64,000 bases of DNA from Panacagrimonas sp041603235 (GTDB taxonomy: Bacteria > Pseudomonadota > Gammaproteobacteria > Nevskiales > Nevskiaceae). The stretch lies in contig JBFIES010000008.1 of NCBI GenBank assembly GCA_041603235.1, forward strand, positions 1 through 64,000, written 5' to 3'. Each line of letters begins with the position of its first letter. The first letter of the stretch is position 1. Under the pieces are notes generated by a model. The model had not been told where the DNA came from. It saw only the letters and a list, made by a program, of their open reading frames with translations, and searched no databases. Made by a program: the position numbers and the translations under genes. This document shows, piece by piece, positions 1 through 8,024 of the stretch.

Positions 1-1089
1 GTCGAGTCCTGGTTCGTTCTGCCAGTCTGGCCATCCTGCGGCTTTGTTTTGTTCGGCTGCGAGTTTGAGTTCTTCGGGTACGGCGAACTCGGTATCCCAG
101 CGTTTCAGGGCCGGCATGATGATCATGTTGTGCCACAGCGGCGGGATCAGGGCGGACAGGAAGCACAGGAACACCGAAGGCATCGGGATGGATTCTTCGT
201 GTGGCTTGAGCTTGTAGTACACCTCGTAGGAATTGAGGTGATGGCCCGCATGGTTGGTGATTTCAAAGGCCATGGTGCGTGAGAACCAGCCCAGGTGATT
301 CCAGACGTGGCGTCGGCCGATGGGAGCACCCTTGAGGCGGATCAGGCCGTAGTGCTGGAAGTAGTTGAATGATTCCACCCAGGCGCGGGCAATGATCTGT
401 GCGGCCAGTGCCAGACCCACGGCAAGCCAGCCGCCGATCATGAACATCACCACATGGAACACGGCCAGGGCGAGCAGGGCACGGTAGCCGCGATGACGGA
501 TATTCCAGGGGCTCAGGCCTTTCTTCTTGAGCGCCTGACCTTCCATCTTCTGGGCAAAGATCGTGCTTTCGATCAGGGCCTTGCCGGTAAAGCTGTAGAG
601 GTCTTTGCCACGCGGAGCGGTATCGCCGTCTTCGGTGGTGGCCACATCGATGTGATGGTTGATCACATGGCCGATGTCGCGGGTGCAGTCCAGATAGCAG
701 AGTTGCACATAGTGGCCGATGGCACGGGCGACGGGGCTGCGCATGTGATACAGCTCATGAGAAGCCGGCACCAGCGGGATCACGCCCATCCAGGCCACGC
801 TCATCACCGCACCAAACATCTGCCAGCCGGTGAGCTGCCCCAGGGAAACTTGCCAGGCCATGACGCCGAACAGCAGCAGCGGCAGGATGGCGCAGATCCA
901 GATCGGGATATTGGCCAGTGTGGCATTGCTCATCTTGCGCTGGCTGTAGTCACGCGGCAGGACCGAATCCAGAACCGCCAGCACCGGGAAGCTGATGATG
1001 CCCACCCAGACCCAGTTGCCACCCGCAATCATCCCCGCAAACGCCGCCGCCAGCACGCCAACAGGGGTCCAGTATTTCAAGTAGTCCAT
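1..1089 (-). CDS. AlkB/XylM-family membrane diiron hydroxylase (C-terminus cut by window edge)
   Basis: Integral-membrane non-heme diiron hydroxylase of the alkane 1-monooxygenase / xylene monooxygenase family, which oxidises a terminal or methyl carbon using electrons from rubredoxin or a ferredoxin reductase. The frame is open for 363 codons from the ATG at 1089 to the window edge, so the last residues are missing. The histidine clusters are visible: HELYH at residues 111-115, H141 with HH at 145-146 (HVINHH, followed by DVATTEDG), QHYG with H246, and NHAGHH at 279-284. Hydrophobic segments fill the first 100 residues and the stretch around 195-240. A strong site, GGAGGAAG, lies just before the start. 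It is divergent from a MerR-type regulator. The substrate cannot be read from the sequence; alkane, alkyl-aromatic or terpenoid are all possible. Confidence 0.88.
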   Translation of the reverse strand, partial: MDYLKYWTPVGVLAAAFAGMIAGGNWVWVGIISFPVLAVLDSVLPRDYSQRKMSNATLANIPIWICAILPLLLFGVMAWQVSLGQLTGWQMFGAVMSVAWMGVIPLVPASHELYHMRSPVARAIGHYVQLCYLDCTRDIGHVINHHIDVATTEDGDTAPRGKDLYSFTGKALIESTIFAQKMEGQALKKKGLSPWNIRHRGYRALLALAVFHVVMFMIGGWLAVGLALAAQIIARAWVESFNYFQHYGLIRLKGAPIGRRHVWNHLGWFSRTMAFEITNHAGHHLNSYEVYYKLKPHEESIPMPSVFLCFLSALIPPLWHNMIIMPALKRWDTEFAVPEELKLAAEQNKAAGWPDWQNEPGLD

Positions 1090-1159
1090 GGTTCTTCCTC
1101 CAATGCACACGATGTGATTCAGTCGGTTTTCGTCGTGGTCTGCTTCTTCGCAGCCATCG

Positions 1160-1280
1160 CCAATGTTCAGGAGCGTATAACGAACAAATACATAATGCAA
1201 TTGTGTGATTTGTAGTTTCCGATGAACGGTCGCATGCTTACCATTGTTCAGACGCAAATAACGCATTAACGTATAATGCA
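1160..1280. promoter_or_regulatory. Imperfect direct repeat in the divergent hydroxylase/MerR promoter region
   Basis: Two copies of an approximately 40-base element lie about 81 bases apart, at 1160-1199 and 1241-1280. They share CCAWTGTTCAG at one end, ATAACG in the middle and TAATGCA at the other. The right copy contains a TATAAT at 1272-1277 that would suit the MerR gene. The position between divergent genes suggests paired operator sites, possibly for the MerR-type regulator itself. The repeat is seen directly; its function is inferred. Confidence 0.45.
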
Positions 1281-1317
1281 TCTAGTCGCGAATAACTTAG
1301 TCAGGAAGTGCAAGTCC

Positions 1318-2067
1318 ATGAAAATGAAAGAACTGGAGCGCCGGACCGGCGTGAGCAGGCAAATGGTGCAGTTCTATCTGGCTCACGGTCTGCTTCCAGA
1401 GCCTCACCGGCCCAAACCCAATGTGGCCGAGTACGGCGAGGAACATGTTCGCGCCATTGGCGTAGTGCGCCGTCTGCAAACGGAAGGGCGGCTCAAGATC
1501 AATGAGATCAAACAGGCTCTCAATGGGACTCAAGCGTCGGCCGGAAGCGAAGTGACGGTGCTTCCACACTTGGAGACTTTGTTTGCTTTGCGAACCGGGC
1601 TGGACAACCAATTGGTGCCCTTAAAGTCTCTGCTCGGTCGTAATGCGCAGGTGGCGTCAGACAGCAAGATCCTGGAGAAGGTTGATGCCATCGACATTCG
1701 GCAGGAGAACGGGGAGGCCGTTGTGACGCGTATGGATGCCCAGATCATCACGTTATGGGGGGAGTTGCGCGCTTCCGGCTACACCGAGTCCCGAGGCTGG
1801 TCACCGAAGGTTGTGGCAATGTATGTGAAGGCAGCTCGTGACCTTGCCAATGCGGAAATTGACCTGTTTGAAAAGCACTTCGACTCAGACATGCCAGTGG
1901 AGGAACGCGCAGCGATGGCAGAGGCGGGCAGCAAGCTGATGCTCGGTGTGTTCACTGTCCTGAGAATGAAGGCCGAATTTGATGCATTCGAGCGGGCCGA
2001 GAATGGGCCAGAGGTTCTGGCAGAGCGCCGGATGAAGCAAAGCGTGCCGGTTCGAGAAGTGGCTTAA
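1318..2067 (+). CDS. MerR-family transcriptional regulator
   Basis: DNA-binding regulator of 249 residues. The first 70 residues form a MerR winged helix-turn-helix (KELERRTGVSRQMVQFYL, then a wing ending VAEYGEEH, then helices to KINEIKQAL). The remaining 170 residues are a helical effector or dimerisation part that I do not recognise and that lacks the cysteine signature of metal sensors. The start is placed at 1318 because AGGAAG lies upstream at the right distance; an in-frame ATG at 1276 would add 14 unconserved residues. It is divergent from the AlkB-type hydroxylase and is the obvious candidate for its regulator, which is an inference from position. Confidence 0.85.
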   Translation: MKMKELERRTGVSRQMVQFYLAHGLLPEPHRPKPNVAEYGEEHVRAIGVVRRLQTEGRLKINEIKQALNGTQASAGSEVTVLPHLETLFALRTGLDNQLVPLKSLLGRNAQVASDSKILEKVDAIDIRQENGEAVVTRMDAQIITLWGELRASGYTESRGWSPKVVAMYVKAARDLANAEIDLFEKHFDSDMPVEERAAMAEAGSKLMLGVFTVLRMKAEFDAFERAENGPEVLAERRMKQSVPVREVA

Positions 2068-2196
2068 CCGCTCCCGTCTTAAGTGGCGACACATCTCGCG
2101 ACATGGCCTGAGGCCAGACTTATCTAAATTGAGCTGAGGAAGCGCGGGTGTTGGGGTGGCCCTGTTGCTCGGGTTTGCAAAGCTGTTGCGGCCTAA

Positions 2197-2208
2197 CTAG
2201 CATGCTAG
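2197..2208. promoter_or_regulatory. Perfect 12-base palindrome upstream of the FAD oxidoreductase gene
   Basis: CTAGCATGCTAG is a perfect palindrome about 65 bases before the start of the downstream FAD-dependent oxidoreductase gene. Its place in the 206-base gap after the MerR gene fits an operator. Which regulator would bind it is unknown; the GntR gene downstream is one candidate. Confidence 0.3.
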
Positions 2209-2273
2209 CATCTTCAATATCTATCATGCGGCCCATAAGGGCCTGCGATCTGTTCATCTAGCTGAGGGAAGTC

Positions 2274-3680
2274 ATGTCAAATCAATATGATGCAATCATC
2301 ATTGGAAGTGGAATCGGTGGCGGCGCTATTGGCGCGATGCTGGCCCATCAGGGCTGGAATGTGTTGCTGCTGGAGCGCAACAAGCGCTTGGGCGGTCGCT
2401 GCATCTCCTATGAGCGCAATGGCTGCATGATGGATTTGGGTTGGCACTTCTACTGCCTGAGCGACAAGGGCCCCTTGCAGGAAGTCTGCAACCGCGTGGA
2501 CATGCCCGATGGCATTCCCTGGAACCAATTGAACGGCACTTCCTACATTCAGGTGGGGGATGTGCAACGAAAATACTCCAAGAAATCCATGATGGAAGTC
2601 GTGGCTGAGGAAGAACGTGAGAATTTCGAGCGTCTGTTCAAGGACGTCTTCACCCTGAGTGACGACGAACTCTCCGAGCTCTGGTACGTGTCCGTGGGGG
2701 ATTGGGTCAAGAGCTACACCAGCGACAAGATGGCCTACGCGCTGATCGAAAGCTTCGCGGCGCAGTATTTCTGCGTGCCGGCCAAGGAAGCCAGTGCCAC
2801 TGAATTCATCCGCGCATTTCGTGAGGTGATGTCCAACCGCGCGACTGCCTATCCATCAGGTGGCAATTTCTCCGTCCCTCTGGTGTATCTGGACGCCATC
2901 GAAAAATACAAGGGCACCGTCAAGAACGAGACGCCGGTTGAAAAGATCATCGTCGAGGATGGTGCCGCTGTAGGCGTACGGACCAAGGACGGTGAGGAGT
3001 ATCGAGCGCCGGTCATCATCAGTAATGCCGACATCAAGGCCACGATCAACGAATTCGTCGGGCCCGAGCATTTTCCGAAAGCCTACGTGGACCGCATCAA
3101 TGAACTGACCTATTCCGGTCACGGGGTGATGCTGCGCGTGCTGTGCTCCGAGAAGATCAGCGAGAAGCAGGTGGTCATTTTCATCCCGGATAATGAAAAC
3201 CCGCCGTGCAAGGTCACCGATGAAATGAAGGCTGGCATCGTGCCCAAACTGATCGGAGGATGCTTCGGATCGCCTAGCAACTTTGACGAAAACCTGGCAC
3301 CGCCGGGCAAGCAGATGATCACTTCTCTGCACGCCTGCCCGGCAGATATTCGCGACAACATCGATGAATGGCGCGAATCACTGATGCGCTCTTTCTACGC
3401 GGTATACCCTGAGGCAGAAGGCAAGGTTGAAAAAGTTTGGGTTGATCCGCCTTCGCTGGTGAAGGGCATGGCTGGAGAAACCGGCGCCATCATCGGCATC
3501 GGCCAGACCGTAGATCAGATTCATGAAAAGCGTCCGTCGCAGGTCACACCGCTGAAGGGACTGTACCTGTCGTCCTCCGAAGCCGGTGGTCACGGTATCG
3601 GGACAGAGCTTGCAGCTACCAGTGCGCTGGAATTGTTCGAGATTCTCAGACCGATGATCGATTCACGGGCGGCTGCATAA
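2274..3680 (+). CDS. FAD-dependent phytoene desaturase/retinol saturase-like oxidoreductase
   Basis: Flavoprotein of 468 residues in the CrtI / all-trans-retinol saturase superfamily, whose members add or remove hydrogen across carbon-carbon bonds of lipids such as carotenoids. An N-terminal dinucleotide fold is clear (AIIIGSGIGGGAIGA at about residues 7-21, then LLERNKRLGGRC). The C-terminal FAD contact typical of the superfamily appears as GLYLSSSEAGGHGIG near residue 440. No carotenoid genes are nearby, so a carotenoid role is unlikely. The neighbouring hydroxylase, sulfotransferase and SDR suggest an isoprenoid or steroid-like substrate, which is inference. GAGGGAAG precedes the start. 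The GntR regulator follows closely. Confidence 0.75.
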   Translation: MSNQYDAIIIGSGIGGGAIGAMLAHQGWNVLLLERNKRLGGRCISYERNGCMMDLGWHFYCLSDKGPLQEVCNRVDMPDGIPWNQLNGTSYIQVGDVQRKYSKKSMMEVVAEEERENFERLFKDVFTLSDDELSELWYVSVGDWVKSYTSDKMAYALIESFAAQYFCVPAKEASATEFIRAFREVMSNRATAYPSGGNFSVPLVYLDAIEKYKGTVKNETPVEKIIVEDGAAVGVRTKDGEEYRAPVIISNADIKATINEFVGPEHFPKAYVDRINELTYSGHGVMLRVLCSEKISEKQVVIFIPDNENPPCKVTDEMKAGIVPKLIGGCFGSPSNFDENLAPPGKQMITSLHACPADIRDNIDEWRESLMRSFYAVYPEAEGKVEKVWVDPPSLVKGMAGETGAIIGIGQTVDQIHEKRPSQVTPLKGLYLSSSEAGGHGIGTELAATSALELFEILRPMIDSRAAA

Positions 3681-3779
3681 GCCTGTAGAAAAGCACTCGA
3701 AATGGCCACTCCAGTCACTCGTCTGACACGCTCAGGACAAGGCCGCTCCCCCCAGCCCAGCGCTGGCTGGAGTCGCGCC

Positions 3780-4454
3780 ATGGTGCGTGGCCTGCGGCCC
3801 AATGATCTTTCCGGTAAGGCCGGAGAAATCGCTTCCGAACTTGAAGAGCGCTTGGAACGCGGCGAGTATCAGTTCGGCGAGGCGCTTTCCATTTATGCAC
3901 TGGCAAAACAGTTTGATGCCAGCCGGCAGCCCGTGGCCTCGGCCGTGCTCTACCTGCGCGGAGTTGGCTATCTGGAAATCATCCCGCAGGTGGGGTGCCG
4001 GGTGGTTTCACCTTCGCAACAGGAGGTCGAGGATTTCTACGTCCTGTTTTCCCGGACAGAGGCCCTCATCAGCCGCTTTGCCGCAGAGCGACATACCGAA
4101 GAGGAATCTCAATCCCTGTTCGAGATGTCAGAGGAACTGTCGCAGAACCCGTTCCAGACTTCTCAGGACCGGCGCACCATGGCCGACGGCATCTCCCTGT
4201 TTCACGATCAGATCAGCGCCATGGCACGCTCCAAGCTGTTGCTTGAACGCATCGGCAACTTGCGGCGAATTTTTCGCTTCTATCTGAGCCAGGGACGCAC
4301 GCGACCCGACCCTGTTGCGGGGCCGCCGCATCAGTTGAATCAGTCACGACTCGAACTTGTTGAACAGATCCGGTCACGCAATGTGGCGGGCGCTGAAGCC
4401 AGCACTGAGGCCTATATTCTTGGCAGCTTGCCCGACTGGTCGCGCGTAGTCTGA
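3780..4454 (+). CDS. GntR-family (FCD-type) transcriptional regulator
   Basis: DNA-binding repressor-type protein of about 224 residues. A GntR winged helix is visible (LSGKAGEIASELEERL, then EALSIYALAKQFDASRQPVASAVLYLRGVGYL, then GCRVVSP), followed by an all-helical FCD-like ligand domain beginning QEVEDFYVLFSRTEALI. I place the start at 3780 because GGAG lies 7 bases before that ATG and the resulting length suits the family. An ATG at 3702, in frame, would add 26 proline/serine-rich residues with a poor ribosome site. It follows the FAD oxidoreductase on the same strand. FCD regulators usually sense small carboxylic acids. Confidence 0.8.
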   Translation: MVRGLRPNDLSGKAGEIASELEERLERGEYQFGEALSIYALAKQFDASRQPVASAVLYLRGVGYLEIIPQVGCRVVSPSQQEVEDFYVLFSRTEALISRFAAERHTEEESQSLFEMSEELSQNPFQTSQDRRTMADGISLFHDQISAMARSKLLLERIGNLRRIFRFYLSQGRTRPDPVAGPPHQLNQSRLELVEQIRSRNVAGAEASTEAYILGSLPDWSRVV

Positions 4455-4528
4455 GGGCCAGAGCTTAGTCATCCTGCGGGCAGCTGGAGTGTCTGCCCAG
4501 TACCGCCCGTAGACTGATCCAACAGATG

Positions 4529-4573
4529 CCCCCCCGTTTTGGGGTTACTGCTGACCCTCAGCACACCTATGCT
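4529..4573 (+). promoter_or_regulatory. Inverted-repeat operator with candidate promoter before the sulfotransferase operon
   Basis: Seven C (4529-4535), five bases (GTTTT), then GGGG (4541-4544) form an inverted repeat that runs straight into a -35-like TTACTG (4545-4550). A 17-base spacer and a -10-like TATGCT (4568-4573) follow. An activator site abutting a poor -35 box is the usual class II arrangement. The same element with the same spacing is found at 12199-12215. The MalT/AlkS-like LuxR regulator encoded between them is the natural candidate to bind both; this is inferred. Confidence 0.5.
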
Positions 4574-4704
4574 CTGATCTGGCAATGAGCCGCCGCCAAT
4601 GGCAGGCTCAAGCCTCTATAAAAAATGTGAAACGCCGCCGCAGGCTGTCTTGAAGCCTGGCGTTTGTTCACCAGAAAGATCAGATCAGCGTGCCTGGAGG
4701 CAAG

Positions 4705-5889
4705 ATGAGTCAAGCAAGTGAAGCGGCTGCAATGCCGAAGACCGTTGATGGCGTGATGGCAGCCGCTCAACAGATGGCGGGCCTGGAGGATTTTGGCGAT
4801 CTGAATTTCCTCGACTCATTGGGCCGCCTGTTGAAAGCCTTCCAGACCGAGGCGGACCTGAGTGAACTCGGCGAGCAGCTTGCTTACGGCGGCGTCATCA
4901 ATAACCTGGTCAACCGTTTGCGTTACGTACGTGATCTCAAGGCGCACCCGGAAATTCTGGAAGAGAAAATCGAGCGCCCGATCGTCATTCTGGGCTTGCC
5001 CCGAACCGGAACCACCAAGCTTCAACGCGTTCTGTCTGCCAGCCCGCAGGCGCTGGCAATGGAGTACTGGCGCATGATGAATCCCGCGCCATTTCCGGGA
5101 GAAGAGCCGGGCAAGCCCGTCGAGCGCATCCAGATGGCGCGCGATGCCGTGCAGATGCTGTCTGAGAATTTCCCGGGCTTCATGGCGCGCCACCCGACCG
5201 AAGCCGAGGTTCCCGACGAAGAAGTCTTGCTGATGCAGGGCTCGTTTCAATGCGTGGTGACCTGGCTGTTTGCGCATATTCCGTCGTTCTACGAGTTCTG
5301 CATGAACACGAACCAGCGGCCGCTGTATGACTTCCTGCACGGCCAGATGCAGTACATGCAGTGGCAACAGGGTGGGGCGCAGGGGCGCTCCTGGATCATG
5401 AAATCACCCTGCCACACCGGATTCATCGATACGCTTCTCGAAGTATTTCCAGACGCTGTTTTTGTTCATTGTCATCGCGACGTGAACGTTGTCATGCCAT
5501 CCATGTCCGGGCTGACCGAAGAGATGCGCCGCATCCACAGTGACCAGATTGACAGCTCGATCATCGGCCCCGAAATGCTGGATTACTTCGGGACCATGAT
5601 GGATCGCTACATCGACCTTCGCGAGCGCCTGCCAAGTGAACGCTTCATGGACGTTCATTACATGGAAATCATGACCAATCTGGAGGACGTGATCGAGCGT
5701 GCATTCGCCTTGGCTGGGCGCAAGCTTGACGCAGAGACGCTGGCAAACGCCCAGCAGTTTGACGAAGAGCGGCCCCAGCACTATCTGGGCAGCTACAGCT
5801 ACGCCGCTGAGGACTATGGGTTCTCTCAGGACATGATCAGTGCGCGGTTCGCCCGTTACGCCAAGCGTTTTGCCGAATTCAACAAATAA
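4705..5889 (+). CDS. PAPS-dependent sulfotransferase family protein
   Basis: Sulfotransferase-family enzyme of 394 residues, expected to move a sulfuryl group from PAPS to a hydroxylated acceptor in the cytoplasm. The 5'-phosphosulfate loop is clear (IVILGLPRTGTTKLQR, near residue 95). The 3'-phosphate-binding segment appears as SWIMKSPCHTGFIDTLLEVFPDAVFVHCHRDV around residues 235-265 in parts. Start chosen at the ATG at 4705 behind TGGAGG rather than the in-frame GTG at 4690. It is first in an apparent operon with a DUF1214 protein and an SDR. Many bacterial members of this group have no proven sulfotransfer activity, so the reaction is not certain. Confidence 0.82.
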   Translation: MSQASEAAAMPKTVDGVMAAAQQMAGLEDFGDLNFLDSLGRLLKAFQTEADLSELGEQLAYGGVINNLVNRLRYVRDLKAHPEILEEKIERPIVILGLPRTGTTKLQRVLSASPQALAMEYWRMMNPAPFPGEEPGKPVERIQMARDAVQMLSENFPGFMARHPTEAEVPDEEVLLMQGSFQCVVTWLFAHIPSFYEFCMNTNQRPLYDFLHGQMQYMQWQQGGAQGRSWIMKSPCHTGFIDTLLEVFPDAVFVHCHRDVNVVMPSMSGLTEEMRRIHSDQIDSSIIGPEMLDYFGTMMDRYIDLRERLPSERFMDVHYMEIMTNLEDVIERAFALAGRKLDAETLANAQQFDEERPQHYLGSYSYAAEDYGFSQDMISARFARYAKRFAEFNK

Positions 5890-5918
5890 TCCAATCCACA
5901 AGATTTCGAGGAGCTTTC

Positions 5919-7106
5919 ATGCCGTACAGCACGAGCCTTAATGCACACACTTTTTCCGATCCTGCTATCTGGCAGGAAGTCGTCAAGTCGATGGCGGAGA
6001 TTGAAAAACTCGTCTGGAATGACGAGCGGGTCACGGATGATCTCACGCGAGCCGAAGGTGTTCGCCAGCTGACGCGTCTGATTGGCGGGGCACTGCCGGT
6101 CACCATGGAGACCGTTGATCCTGAGCATCCGCAGTTCCTGCAGTTGTTGAGCACGCGCGTTCAGTGGGGCCTTCCTTCAGCCGACTGTCACTACATCTGG
6201 GCCCCCCTGCACGGGCGCAATGTTTATCGCATCGTTGGCGATCGCGGTACCGCCAAGTTGTTTGATATTGAAATTCGAAACGACACCTTTGCGCATCTGG
6301 GCGACTGGAGCCTGCATGCACGACTGGGCGAGGTGGAAGTTGGGCCAGAGAATCAGGTCGAAATATTCCTGAGCCGTGAACGACCGGCTGGCGCCGTGAA
6401 CTGGGTCGAGCTACCGGAGGGTCGCTGCGACATTATCCTGCGTCAGTATTTCTACGACTGGGACAAGGAACAGATGGCGCGCCTGACCATCGAAAACCAG
6501 AACGCGATCTATCCGCCGCCGCCGCTGACGGAAGAAACCATTCGCAAGAATCTCGAATTGTTCTGTGATTTTCTGCAACAGGTCCCGCCGGTGTTCCGCC
6601 AATCTGTTGAGACCTACTACCAGCATCCGGTCAATACCATGGCTTTTGATGCCATTGACTACGGATTCCGCGCGCTGACCTATGGCAAAGGTGCCTATCA
6701 GTGTGGTGAGGATGAGGCCTTGCTGGTCGAGGTGGAACTGCCCAAGACCCAGTACTGGAATATCCAGCTCGCCAGTCATTTCTGGGAAGCACGCGACTAT
6801 CATCTTCGCCAGAACTCGCTCAATGGGCATCAGGCACGAGTGGATTCTCATGGCGTGTTTCGCGCGGTGATCTCGCACAAAGATCCCGGCATTGCCAACT
6901 GGCTCGATGCGGGTGGCAATCAGACCGGGCTGATGACGATTCGCTATTACGAGGCGGACTCGACGCCCATTCCCACCGTCACGCGCGTGCCGTTCTCTGA
7001 CCTGGCCAAAGCCTTGCCGGCCGATGCCCAGACGGTGACGACTGAGCAACGCCAAAAGACCTTGCGTAACCGCGCACGTGCTATGCAGCGCCTCAACCGC
7101 GATTGA
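5919..7106 (+). CDS. DUF1214 domain protein
   Basis: Protein of 395 residues with a C-terminal DUF1214 domain. The middle carries the family-like segment LRQYFYDWDKEQ (about residues 175-186). The C-terminal region has YWNIQLASHFWEARDYHLRQ in parts and ends with GLMTIRYYEAD. There is no signal peptide, so it should be cytoplasmic. The biochemical role of DUF1214 proteins of this type is not established to my knowledge; they recur beside sulfotransferases and SDR enzymes in degraders of hydrophobic compounds. GAGGAG precedes the start. It lies between the sulfotransferase and the SDR with gaps of about 27-30 bases, so the three are probably co-transcribed. Confidence 0.75.
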   Translation: MPYSTSLNAHTFSDPAIWQEVVKSMAEIEKLVWNDERVTDDLTRAEGVRQLTRLIGGALPVTMETVDPEHPQFLQLLSTRVQWGLPSADCHYIWAPLHGRNVYRIVGDRGTAKLFDIEIRNDTFAHLGDWSLHARLGEVEVGPENQVEIFLSRERPAGAVNWVELPEGRCDIILRQYFYDWDKEQMARLTIENQNAIYPPPPLTEETIRKNLELFCDFLQQVPPVFRQSVETYYQHPVNTMAFDAIDYGFRALTYGKGAYQCGEDEALLVEVELPKTQYWNIQLASHFWEARDYHLRQNSLNGHQARVDSHGVFRAVISHKDPGIANWLDAGGNQTGLMTIRYYEADSTPIPTVTRVPFSDLAKALPADAQTVTTEQRQKTLRNRARAMQRLNRD

Positions 7107-7132
7107 TCACAGCTTAGGCAGAGACAGAAATT

Positions 7133-7912
7133 ATGAAGAGCAAGATTGAGAGTCTGTTTTCACTCGATGGCCGGGTTGCGCTGGTGACGGGTGCGGGTAC
7201 CGGCATGGGCCGTCAGTTCGCCAATACGCTTGCAGCAGCTGGGGCCAAAGTGGTCTGTGTCGCGCGCAATGCCGAGCGGCTCGAAGCTGTCGCTGCGGGC
7301 ATCTGCGATGCAGGCGGCAAAGCCGTTGCGGTTGCTGGCGATGTGGCCAGCACGGAGGGTGTCGACCAGGTTTTTGATAAGGCGGAAAAGGCATTTGGTC
7401 GGGTCAATCTGCTGATCAACTGCGCGGCGCAAGTTGATTTCGGAATGTTTCCGGATGTGAAGGACGAAAATTGGGACAACCTGATCAACGTCAATTTTTC
7501 GGGAATGATGCGTACCTGCCGAAGTTTTTCCAGCCGTTTGATTGCAGCAGGCGAGCCCGGAACAATCGTGAACATCACCTCGATCATCGGTGAGCAGGTC
7601 ATCCCGGGCATCCCCACCTACGGCACGCTCAAGGCCGCAGCCATACAGCTGACGCGCTCCATGGCGGTTGATCTCACGGCGCATCGTATTCGGGTCAATG
7701 CCTTGTCACCCGGTTACTTTCAGACCGAGATGGCGTCCTCGCTGTTTGAATCCGACGCGGGCAAGGCATTGATCGAGCGTCATCCGCTCAAGCGGCTGGG
7801 GCAGGTGCAAGAGCTCGACGGGCCCTTGCTGCTGCTGGCCAGCGAGGCTTCCAGCCACATGAACGGATCTGTGGTCACCGTTGACGCGGGGCATTCGACT
7901 TACCTGTATTGA
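7133..7912 (+). CDS. Short-chain dehydrogenase/reductase (SDR)
   Basis: Classical SDR of 259 residues, an NAD(P)-dependent oxidoreductase for a hydroxyl/ketone pair. The cofactor loop is TGAGTGMGRQFA near residue 22. Catalytic Ser150 (NITSII), Tyr163 and Lys167 (YGTLK) are present. The usual NNAG structural motif is changed to NCAA (LINCAAQVDFG). The C-terminus ends GSVVTVDAGH, as in FabG-like members. It is the last gene of the sulfotransferase-DUF1214-SDR set and is followed by a hairpin terminator. Cofactor preference and substrate cannot be read from the sequence. Confidence 0.9.
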   Translation: MKSKIESLFSLDGRVALVTGAGTGMGRQFANTLAAAGAKVVCVARNAERLEAVAAGICDAGGKAVAVAGDVASTEGVDQVFDKAEKAFGRVNLLINCAAQVDFGMFPDVKDENWDNLINVNFSGMMRTCRSFSSRLIAAGEPGTIVNITSIIGEQVIPGIPTYGTLKAAAIQLTRSMAVDLTAHRIRVNALSPGYFQTEMASSLFESDAGKALIERHPLKRLGQVQELDGPLLLLASEASSHMNGSVVTVDAGHSTYLY

Positions 7913-7936
7913 GTCGGCAGGCTGACCAGCCTAATA

Positions 7937-7964
7937 GACAGGCCAGCTTGACCGCTGGCCTGTC
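7937..7964 (+). terminator. Hairpin after the SDR gene
   Basis: GACAGGCCAGC (7937-7947) pairs perfectly with GCTGGCCTGTC (7954-7964) around a six-base loop, 24 bases after the SDR stop codon. There is no good T-run after it, so termination may be partly factor-dependent. Confidence 0.65.
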
Positions 7965-8024
7965 GGTTCCTACCTTTGTGTTGTTCCATGGTCATTTCGA
8001 CCTTGAAGGAACACCAGAGGAGAC

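Noticed and set aside
454..1215. Rightward open frame of 253 codons
   Set aside because: It is the antisense of the AlkB-type hydroxylase, whose histidine motifs and ribosome site make the leftward frame the real gene.
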